Source: JAFGIT01 sp016929465 [NCBI: Candidatus Coatesbacteria bacterium] (GTDB lineage: Bacteria; B130-G9). From it: a stretch of 5,132 nt of DNA. A program made the translations under genes and the position numbers. Location: assembly GCA_016929465.1 (NCBI GenBank), contig JAFGIT010000289.1, forward strand, positions 1-5,132. The letters are read 5' to 3'. Positions 1 through 5,132 of this stretch are shown one piece after another (position 1 is the stretch's first letter; the number at the start of each line of letters is the position of its first letter). The notes beneath the pieces were generated by a model. The model saw nothing but the letters and a program-made list of their open reading frames with translations. It was not told where the DNA came from and made no database searches.

Positions 1-48
1 GACGGGGTGCATGACGCTGGTACGGTCGATATCGGCTATCACTATCGG
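1..48 (+). other. C-terminal closing motif of a right-handed beta-helix domain (partial)
   Basis: Residues 5-15 read DAGTVDIGYHY. A D-x-G-x-x-D-[IL]-G-[YA]-[HY] motif commonly closes right-handed parallel beta-helix domains in large secreted proteins of environmental bacteria, where it follows the last coil with its 'D-x-G' segment. Only this tail is visible; the helix coils would be upstream. The next residues (NGTDYEEDN) are a short acidic linker into the first Ig-like repeat. The assignment rests on one short motif, so it is a moderately supported inference. Confidence 0.55.
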
Positions 49-3000
49 AATGGAACTGACTACGAGGAGGACAACCACCCACCGGTATTGACTTCCGGTC
101 AAGTGAGCCCACAAAGGGGAACGACCGAGACCCCGTTCACTTACTCGGTGCACTACTACGATGAGGACGGAGATGCGCCCTTGCTGAGTACGGTCTTCAT
201 CGACGATGATAGCGGTCACGAGATGGTCCTCGAGAGCGGCGACGAGGCCAACGGAATATATACATTCGTGACTAACCTGTCTGGTGGCGATCACATCTTC
301 TACTTCTATTTCGAGGATGACAAGGATGGCTGGGACAGGGCACCCGAGATGGGAGAATATACCGCACCCTTCGTCCATCCAGATCCATTGCTGGTTGACG
401 GAAAGGTCGAGCCGGAATACGGGACGGCGGGCACCATATTTACATATTCTGTTCGGTATCTGGGCAACGACGACAACCCGCCCTTTATCAAGAAGGTCTA
501 TATTGATGACGTTGGCTTCGATATGAAGTGCGAGACCGGCGATCCCTCGAATGGGACCTACATTTACAGGACCAAACTGGTTCTGGGCGAGCATAGGTTC
601 TATTTCTACTTCGAGAATCCCGCCGGGCAGGGTGCACGCGATCCTCAGGAAGGCGCCTTTAGCGGTCCCGTAGTGTTCCAGGATGGCCTGGCACCAAGTT
701 CACATTGCACCGGTCCCGAAACATCATACTCAAATCCTATTCACCTCGACTATTATTCCTCAGATGATGTCTCGGGAGTCAGCAAGGTAGAGCTTTACAT
801 GCGGTTCAACGAGGGCGGATACAGCATGGTCGCGAGCTCCGATGATGCGGTCGGCAGTTTCAGTGTCGATTTGCCATACGGTGACGGCGTCTATTGCTTT
901 TATACCATCGCGGAGGACAGGGTCGGCCACCGAGAGGCCCCGCCGAGCGACCCTGATGTCTCGATTTCCGCAGATGTCACAGTCCCCATTTCGACCTGCA
1001 CAGCTCCGGCCTGCACCAATGTATTACCATTTACGGTAGAGTTTGCAGCTTCCGATATGGGCTCCGGCCTTCTTGAAACACGTCTCTGGTATCGCTATGC
1101 CGGTGAAGTGACCTGGATCGATTCGTGGTTGATAGAGACCGGCGAAGCTGGTGTATTTCTGTTCGATCCACAGGCGATAACTCCACAATACGGTGATGGT
1201 GTCTTTGAGATAATGACGATCTCAAAGGACAAGGCCGGCAACATCGAGACGCCGCCCGTTTCGCCCGACGCGTCCGTGATGGTCGACCGGACCGCACCGT
1301 CCTCGCTCATTACTTGCCCGCGATGGACCGGAGCAGCTCCCGTCTCTATCAGGTTTGTGGCGTTGGACAATCTCTCGGGTGTGGGGTCAATCTCGCTCTG
1401 GTATCGTCTATCAGACGGGGATTGGCAAGCATCGGGACTGACTGAGTCCTCGGAGTCGGGATCATTCGAGTTCACCTTCCCGCTCGGAGAGGGAATATAT
1501 TATCTCTCATCAACCGCCGCCGATGTCGCCGGGAACCTGGAGCAGATAGCCCATTCGAGCGAGTCCTGCATCTATGACACTTCGCCTCCCCTGAGCTCGG
1601 CCAGGGCGGACAGCGTCGTGAACCAGCCGCTGATCAATATCAATTACCACACCGAGGACGCGCTCACGGATGTGCAGAGCGTGCACATCTATTATCGATA
1701 TTCGGATTTCGAGGGAAATGCGGATGAGACGCTTGTCGATACCGGCTTCGAGTCGGGCGATGCTTCAGGTGCATTCGAGTGCTCCATTCCGAATGTGCCG
1801 GGCCGCTACAATTTCTATGTTTGCGCATCTGACGTCGTGGATAACACCGAGGGCGCCGATGGTGATCCAGATGCGACGACCCTTTTTGATCCAAGACTCG
1901 CGCTATCGACGATGGAGGCTCCGCTCTATACAACCGAGGCGACCATCTCTGTAATGTTCGAAACGAGCATGCCGGAGGATGGAAGCGGCTTCGATGAGGT
2001 TCGGCTCTATTATCGATATGGCATCTCTCTCGAGGAAGTGGAGTCCGCGGAGTGGGCGAGCACGGCATCCATCTCCCACGCGCCATCAGGGACGCTGCAA
2101 TTCGTTCGCGAAGACGGCGATGGCTACTACCAGTTCTTTACCCGGGCAAGGAGCGCAAGCGGAGTGATGGAACCAGTGCCGCAGTGGCCGGACGCCATGA
2201 CGATAGCGGATACAGTAGCACCGGAGACTTCACTGACGGGCCCATCGATATGTTCGACATCGGAGTTCGAGATAGCATTCAGCGCGATCGAGCCGTACGG
2301 AATTGACCGCATCGATGTCTATGTATCCTATCACGGCAAGTTGAGCTTCTTTGAGACAGTTTACGAGATGAGTGGGTCCGTGACATTCGACACGTCGGGC
2401 AGAGAAGGTGAGTTCAAGTTCTACTCCATCGGATCGGATATGGCCGGCAACGTCGAGGGCCTGCCCATAGACGGATTCGACTGCTCAGTCATCGTTGACG
2501 TTCTGCCCCCTGAATCTGTTGCCAGCACCGGTAGTTTTCTGAGAGGATTTCCGATCAAGGTGACATATAACGCAATTGATACCGTCTCGTGTGTCAACAA
2601 CGTTGCGTTGTGGAGCAAATTCGGGGACGGAGAATGGGCGGACACCGGTCTTACGAGCGAGTCCCCTAACGGGTCATTCCAATACTCTCCGCCATCGGGA
2701 GCCAATCAGGAGGGAATATACTACTTCTATACGATTGCTCTCGATGAGATGGGGCACGTTGAGCTGCCGCCCAAGCTCCCGGACGCACACACGGTCGTGG
2801 ATTGGTCGGCGCCGATAACAGAGTGTTCTGCTCCAGCCTATGTTTCGGACGGCAAGTTCTCGCTGACATATTCGTCCGAGGACGCTCTTTCGGGAGTGAA
2901 GTCGGTCTCTATATGGCTAAAGAGAGGAGGCGAAGCCTGGTTCGATACCGGGCTTTCAGGGTCAACGGCAGATGGCGCCGTCAGCGTGGACATCTCCGGC

Positions 3001-5132
3001 TATGGGCAGGGCACTTACGGTCTATTTGCTCGCGGTCTGGACAAGGCAGGGAATCTCGAGGAGCTGCCCGGTTCTCCACCTGTCACGATCATATTCGATA
3101 GCGTCCCACCAGAGTCCGAGACACTGATCCCATCCGAGGGTGTATTCACTAATCAGACACCGGCTCATATTCCCTATTCGGCATCCGATAGTTCGAGCGG
3201 AATCTCCCGAGTTGAGCTCTGGTTCAGGTTCAACGTCGGGGAATGGCAGAACTCAGGGCTGATTGACTCGTCAAGTGCTGGCGAGGGGAGTTTCGAATTC
3301 ATGCTTCAGGACGAAGGCGTATATGAATTCGCATCGATAGCAATCGATATGGCTGGAAATCGTGAGGCGCTTCTGGACGCACCCGACGGCGGCAAGATCA
3401 CCTATGACCATACGAAGCCGATCTCAGAGGTTGAGTTCGGCAGCGACTATGCGAGTAGCTTCCCGGTCACACTGTCGTTCAGCGCTCAAGATGCGATCTC
3501 CGGAATTGTGGAGGTGACGTTGTTCGTCTCGATCAATGGCTCCGCGTTCGAGAGCACCGGCCTGAAATCGGATTCTGATAGCGGCCTGATCGAGTATTCG
3601 CCTCTCTCTGTTGTCGAGGGAGATTACCGCTTCGAGTGCGTCGCCGAGGACCGCTGCGGAAATATCGAGACACTGCTCGGCGCCGCAGAGACGGGATTCA
3701 CATTCGACGCAACTGCACCTATCTCACATACGAGCGTCTCGGCGGGTTACTCGAATAAATTCCCGTTGAAGGTCTCATTTACCGCAGAGGATTCTACTTC
3801 GGGAGTCTCTGAAGTGCACCTTTGGGCGAGCATCAATGGAGGCGGTTTCCAGAAGACCGGTCTTATATCCCGTCGTTCCGAGGGGGCCTTTACCTTCGTG
3901 CCGCAAGCATTGAATGACGGAACCTATGCCTTCTTCGCGCTTGCGATTGACCGCGCTGGCGTCGGAGAGGAAATCAAAAGTCTTGCAGAGTGTTCGATCA
4001 CTGTGGACCGCGAAAGACCTGTCTCATCATGTTCAGTCAGAGAATCCTTGACGGGCTCCTTCCCAATAGCGATCGAATACACCAGCTCGGACGACTCGGC
4101 TGGAATCGACCGAGTGGAGCTCTTCTACCGAAAGAACCAGGGCGATTGGGTGCTTGATCAAGTCCTCTCAGAGCCGACTGGAGAGGCGAGCTTCGCTCCC
4201 GAGGTCCAATGTGACGGCTATTATGAATTCTGCACAGCGGCCTTCGACAAAGCCCAAAATGAGGAGATAATGAGCGGAGCAGATGATTCGGTGACCGTTG
4301 ACATGACCCCGCCAGAGTCAACTGCCTCGTGCCCCAAATTGGTAGAACTCATGCCCGTCTCCGTATCGTTCATCGCAAGGGACGATGGCGCCGGCGTGGA
4401 TGAGACATCGCTCTGGTGCAGATACAATAACGACAACTGGAAGGATTCCGGGTTGTCGATGAAGGGAACAATAGGCAGTTTTGAATTCAACGCCCAGAAT
4501 GGACCGGGTATCTACAGGTTTTACACTATCTCGACTGACTTGCTCGGAAACATCGAGCGTGCGCCGGTCTCGCCAGATGCAATCTGTACCTATTCAGTCC
4601 CTCAACCGGAGATACACCTCAGCACCAAGTCCATCGAATTCGGCGAGGTCGCCGTCGGGACCGAACGGACCAGAACGCTGTCTGTCTGGAATATCGGCAA
4701 GTCCGATCTCATAGTCTCCGACGTGTCGGTCTCGGCCCTGATGGGCAATGTAGATGCATTCAGCATCGACTATGGGGCAAAATTGCCGGCGATCCTCGGG
4801 CCGGATGAGTCGCTTTCTATTAGTACTTCCTTCCACCCAGGAGCGAGTGAGGAATACGGGGCAGAGCTCCTGTTGACCTCGAATGATCTGGTGACTCCAA
4901 AGCTAACAATAGACCTTGCAGGACGCGGGACCGTGGGCCAGCTCACAATGGATGTCAGAACGAATTCAGACCACTATCGATTTGGGGATACACTCACAAT
5001 CAATATCGGCTGCGACAACTCGGCCATATCGCGAACCGTGGACGCCTATCTGATTCTGACCTACGATCCGTCCGGCCCTGACGAAAGGACCTGGTTCGCC
5101 ACTCCAACAGGTGGCTGGACCGAGAGCATCGC
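1..5132 (+). CDS. Giant multidomain Ig-repeat surface/secreted protein, internal fragment (both ends missing)
   Basis: Frame +1 is open across all 5132 bases, giving at least 1710 residues with neither start nor stop. Domain order: end of a beta-helix (1-16), two PKD/Ig-like repeats (25-230), thirteen Ig-like repeats of a second family (232-1533), an ASH/HYDIN-type domain (1534-1644) and the start of another beta-rich domain (1645 on). Repeat periodicity continues without a break in one frame, so there is no sign of frameshift or pseudogenisation. Composition is that of an extracellular beta protein: rich in Ser, Thr, Gly, Asp, Glu and aromatics, poor in Lys/Arg, with no transmembrane stretch. 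Signal peptide and anchoring signal would lie outside the window. No enzyme active site is recognisable. Known families of this build act as adhesins, surface stalks or exported structural proteins; that role here is inferred. Coding status is near certain, exact function unknown. Confidence 0.97.
73..381 (+). repeat. PKD/Ig-like repeat A (first family)
   Basis: Residues 25-127. It opens with NHPPVLTSGQVSPQRG, followed by the strand TPFTYSVHYYDEDGD (residues 44-58), an IDD turn (67-69), a Gly-Ile-Tyr strand (245... in codon terms bases 253-264) and a strand dense in aromatics, HIFYFYFED (98-106), before the GEYTAPFV exit. The pattern 'PPxL..G.VxPxxG..xTxFxYxVxYxDxDGDxP...IDD...G.HxFYFxFED' is that of PKD-like or Ig-like repeats common in bacterial and archaeal surface proteins. 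It is clearly homologous to the next repeat and distinct from the thirteen that follow. Confidence 0.8.
382..690 (+). repeat. PKD/Ig-like repeat B (first family)
   Basis: Residues 128-230. It matches repeat A landmark for landmark at a spacing of about 101 residues: DPLLVDGKVEPEYG at the start, TIFTYSVRYLGNDDNPP in the centre, YIDD (167-170), NGTYIYRTKL, and the aromatic strand HRFYFYFEN (199-207), ending GAFSGPVVF. Compared with A, the acidic loop DEDGD is changed to GNDDN, and a cysteine (177) appears after the IDD turn. The switch to the second repeat family follows at QDGLAPSS. Confidence 0.8.
694..984 (+). repeat. Ig-like repeat 1
   Basis: Residues 232-328. Landmarks: PSSHC entry, DDVSGV turn (255-260), LYMR strand (265-268) in place of LWYR, GSF (285-287), GVYCFYTIAED, and VGHRE instead of AGNxE. 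It lacks the central G-x-W tryptophan. Cysteines are at 236 in the first strand and 299 in the YTIA strand. Confidence 0.85.
985..1296 (+). repeat. Ig-like repeat 2
   Basis: Residues 329-432. Landmarks: MGSGL turn (353-357), RLWYRY (361-366), KDKAGNIETPP and VSPDA with a VDRT exit. It is one of the longer units (104 residues), with extra residues around the W-I-D-S-W segment (372-376) and before YGDGV. Cysteines 333 and 338 sit close together in the first strand. Confidence 0.85.
1297..1587 (+). repeat. Ig-like repeat 3 (close to consensus)
   Basis: Residues 433-529. Almost all landmarks are present: PVSIRF, DNLSGV (456-461), LWYR (466-469), DGDW (472-475), SGL, GSFEF (487-491), GEGIYY and ADVAGNLE. 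Cysteines occur in the first strand (439) and the last strand (523), a spacing seen again in repeats 6 and 13. Confidence 0.87.
1588..1899 (+). repeat. Ig-like repeat 4 (degenerate turn motifs)
   Basis: Residues 530-633. The SGV turn is replaced by LTDV (555-558), LWYR by IYYR (563-566), and AGNxE by VDNTE (613-617). The G-x-W tryptophan is missing and an acidic insertion (DFEGNADET) follows the YYRY strand. The fold is still indicated by TGF (581-583), SGAFEC and GRYNFYV. Cysteines are at 594 and 608. Confidence 0.78.
1900..2220 (+). repeat. Ig-like repeat 5 (most divergent, longest)
   Basis: Residues 634-740, the longest unit at 107. The entry Pro is Ala (634). The turn is MPEDGSGF (657-664), with an inserted residue or two, followed by LYYRY (669-673) and an acidic insertion (SLEEVESAEW). 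The AGNxE segment is reduced to SASGVME (718-724). It lies between units with good matches on either side, ends in the family's PDA segment (730-732), and contains no cysteine. Confidence 0.72.
2221..2508 (+). repeat. Ig-like repeat 6 (short, no tryptophan)
   Basis: Residues 741-836. The SG turn has become PYGID (765-769) and LWYR has become VYVS (773-776); both tryptophans are absent. The second half is conventional: GEFKFYSIGSDMAGNVE (803-819). Cysteines 751 and 828 lie near the two ends of the unit. Confidence 0.78.
2509..2811 (+). repeat. Ig-like repeat 7
   Basis: Residues 837-937. FPIKVTYNAID is followed by VSCV (862-865), where Cys 864 replaces the turn Gly, then ALWSKFGDGEW (869-879), TGL (882-884), GSFQY, GIYYFYTIALD (905-915) and MGHVELPP. 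The closing segment is PDAHTVVDWS, with Trp at the usual basic or small position. Confidence 0.84.
2812..3108 (+). repeat. Ig-like repeat 8
   Basis: Residues 938-1036. Landmarks: EDALSGV (960-966), SIWLKRGGEAW (970-980), DTGL (982-985), GTYGLFARGLDKAGNLE (1004-1020) and a PGSPPV exit lacking PDA. The LKR segment is one of the few basic patches in the array. A single cysteine (942) is in the first strand. Confidence 0.84.
3109..3417 (+). repeat. Ig-like repeat 9 (close to consensus)
   Basis: Residues 1037-1139. Landmarks: PPESE entry, SSSGIS turn, VELWFRF (1071-1077), GEW (1080-1082), SGL, GSFEF (1096-1100), GVYEF and IDMAGNRE (1115-1122). It has no cysteine, showing that the fold does not need one. 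Confidence 0.87.
3418..3717 (+). repeat. Ig-like repeat 10
   Basis: Residues 1140-1239. Landmarks: FPVTLSFSAQDAISGI (1154-1169), LFVSINGSAFESTGL (1174-1188), GDYRFE and AEDRCGNIE, where Cys 1219 replaces the Ala of AGN, with Cys 1213 six residues earlier. The LFVSING strand is shared with repeat 11 (LWASING) and not with the others, suggesting these two neighbours are closest relatives. Confidence 0.86.
3718..4017 (+). repeat. Ig-like repeat 11
   Basis: Residues 1240-1339. Landmarks: FPLKVSFTAEDSTSGV (1254-1269), HLWASINGGGFQKTGL (1273-1288), GAFTF, DGTYAFFALAIDRAG (1306-1320). The Asn of AGN is replaced (AGVGEE). The shared SING loop and TGL spacing pair it with repeat 10. One cysteine (1331) is in the final strand. 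Confidence 0.86.
4018..4311 (+). repeat. Ig-like repeat 12
   Basis: Residues 1340-1437. Landmarks: FPIAIEYTSSDDSAGI (1354-1369), VELFYRKNQGDW (1372-1383), GYYEFCTAAFDKAQNEE (1406-1422). SG is changed to AG and AGN to AQN; the TGL/GSFEF segment is replaced by QVLSEPTGEASF. Cysteines 1344, 1404 and 1411. Confidence 0.83.
4312..4599 (+). repeat. Ig-like repeat 13 (last unit)
   Basis: Residues 1438-1533. Landmarks: PVSVSF, DDGAGV (1461-1466), SLWCRYNNDNW (1470-1480), DSGL, GSFEF (1492-1496), GIYRFYTISTDLLGNIE (1503-1518... by landmark order) and RAPVSPDA. It returns to good consensus after several looser units. Cysteines 1444 and 1529 bracket the domain as in repeats 3 and 6, and Cys 1473 lies in the LWCR strand. 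The closing VDxT is replaced by TYSVPQPE, the linker to the next domain. Confidence 0.85.
4600..4932 (+). other. ASH/HYDIN-type Ig-like domain ('choice-of-anchor D' type)
   Basis: Residues 1534-1644. The order of motifs is characteristic of the ASH-like beta-sandwich family: IEFGEVAVGTERTRTLSV (1545-1562), NIG (1564-1566), a segment ending in FSID (1587-1590), SISTSFHP (1606-1613), AELLLTSND (1621-1629) and the closing DLAGRG (1638-1643). In bacteria such domains occur in large secreted proteins, often towards the C-terminus, and are frequently followed by anchoring or sorting regions. It is a single copy here and has no similarity to the preceding repeats beyond the general fold. Confidence 0.88.
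4933..5132 (+). other. Start of a further beta-rich domain, cut by the window end
   Basis: Residues 1645-1710. After a short link the sequence runs GQLTMDVRTN, then HYRFGDTLTINI (1658-1669), C1671, and TVDAYLILTYDPSGPDERTWF. A 'Y-x-x-GD-x-L-x-[IV]-x-[IV]' segment followed by a 'VD-x-Y-[LV]' strand is seen in beta-sandwich domains near the C-termini of large exported proteins of environmental bacteria. Only the first half is present, so family membership is uncertain; a CARDB-like fold is one alternative. Confidence 0.5.

Larger units (their letters stand above)
694..4599 (+). repeat. Array of thirteen tandem ~100-residue Ig-like repeats (second family)
   Basis: Residues 232-1533. Anchoring on the Pro of the '[TV]-[AP]-P-x-S' entry, units begin at residues 232, 329, 433, 530, 634 (Pro replaced by Ala), 741, 837, 938, 1037, 1140, 1240, 1340 and 1438: spacings 97, 104, 97, 104, 107, 96, 101, 99, 103, 100, 100 and 98, mean 100.5. 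Shared landmarks in order: P-x-S, often with Cys; FP[VI]x[VI]xF strand; xDxxSG[VI] turn; V-x-LWYR strand; G-x-W then xTGL; GSFEF strand; GxYxFYTIAxDxAGNxE; PDA; and a closing V-D-x-T. This resembles the Ig-like/OmpL47-type repeats found in secreted bacterial proteins, which serve as rigid spacers or binding stalks. The units have diverged strongly from each other at DNA level, so the array is old rather than freshly amplified. The exact Pfam family cannot be fixed by eye. Confidence 0.9.

Noticed and set aside
64-90. Shine-Dalgarno-like GAGGAGG at 64-70 followed by an in-frame TTG at 88, as a possible gene start
   Set aside because: The spacing of 17 bases is too long. The frame is already open and motif-bearing upstream, and a start here would fall inside the opening strand of repeat A. 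GAG-GAG simply encodes Glu-Glu.
1095-1475. 126-codon open frame on the minus strand opposite repeats 2 and 3
   Set aside because: No domain or ribosome binding site supports it, and the plus-strand frame here carries consensus repeat motifs such as LWYR and KDKAGNIE.
1664-2086. 140-codon open frame on the minus strand opposite repeats 4 and 5
   Set aside because: Its translation is rich in Arg, Pro, His and Ser with no recognisable domain, and it lies entirely opposite a frame with clear repeat-domain conservation. It is a by-product of codon use on the plus strand.
694-2220. A two-unit (~201-residue) higher-order period suggested by spacings 97, 104, 97, 104
   Set aside because: The alternation stops after repeat 4 (107, 96, 101 ...), and the longer units 2 and 4 gain length at different loops, so it is coincidental.
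2923-2930. Second Shine-Dalgarno-like stretch AGAGGAGG inside repeat 8
   Set aside because: No start codon follows at a usable distance in a frame with coding character; it encodes the K-R-G-G loop of the repeat.
2802-3101. 99-codon open frame in another plus frame, overlapping repeat 8
   Set aside because: It starts with TTG, is Arg-rich with no domain, and is out of frame with the well-conserved repeat 8.
694-4599. A DNA-level direct repeat array, CRISPR or satellite
   Set aside because: The ~300-base periodicity is in the protein landmarks only. No conserved short DNA repeats with unique spacers are seen, and the frame is coding throughout.
1-5132. A multi-gene system such as a defence island, operon or mobile element
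   Set aside because: Only one gene is present and no enzymatic, nucleic-acid-binding or toxin motif can be seen. Calling a system would be unsupported.

Overview
The window is one uninterrupted coding region. Frame +1 is open from base 1 to base 5132 (1710 complete codons plus two bases) with no stop codon, no credible start and no intergenic DNA. It is therefore an internal slice of a gene for a very large, multidomain, probably secreted or surface-exposed protein, whose two ends lie outside the window. I see no second gene, RNA gene, mobile element, CRISPR array, promoter or terminator.

Layout, in residues counted from base 1. Residues 1-16 look like the closing motif of a right-handed parallel beta-helix domain (DAGTVDIGYHY) that must lie mostly upstream. 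Residues 25-230 are two tandem ~100-residue beta-sandwich repeats of one type (PKD/Ig-like, 'PPVLTSGQVSP...YSVHYYDEDGD'). Residues 232-1533 are thirteen tandem Ig-like repeats of a second type, mean period 100.5 residues, each with a D-x-x-SG-[VI] turn, an LWYR-like strand, and a YTIAxDxAGNxE-like strand and turn. Residues 1534-1644 are one ASH/HYDIN-like domain ('choice-of-anchor D' type, FGEVAVGT...N-I-G...F-H-P...SND...GRG). From residue 1645 a further beta-rich domain begins (YRFGDTLTINI) and runs off the window.

The protein is strikingly acidic: by hand count about 260 Asp+Glu against about 90 Lys+Arg. It has 23 cysteines, several at recurring positions of the repeat. Together these features fit an extracellular stalk or adhesin-like protein in which a beta-helix head is carried on a long chain of Ig-like domains. 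That role is inference; no catalytic motif is visible.

Organism: moderate GC (roughly mid-50s percent by eye), no introns and mixed codon use including ATA, AGG and AGA. Giant proteins combining beta-helix, PKD/Ig repeats and ASH domains are typical of large-genome environmental bacteria such as Planctomycetes and several uncultured candidate phyla, and some archaea carry similar repeats. I cannot assign a phylum from this window.
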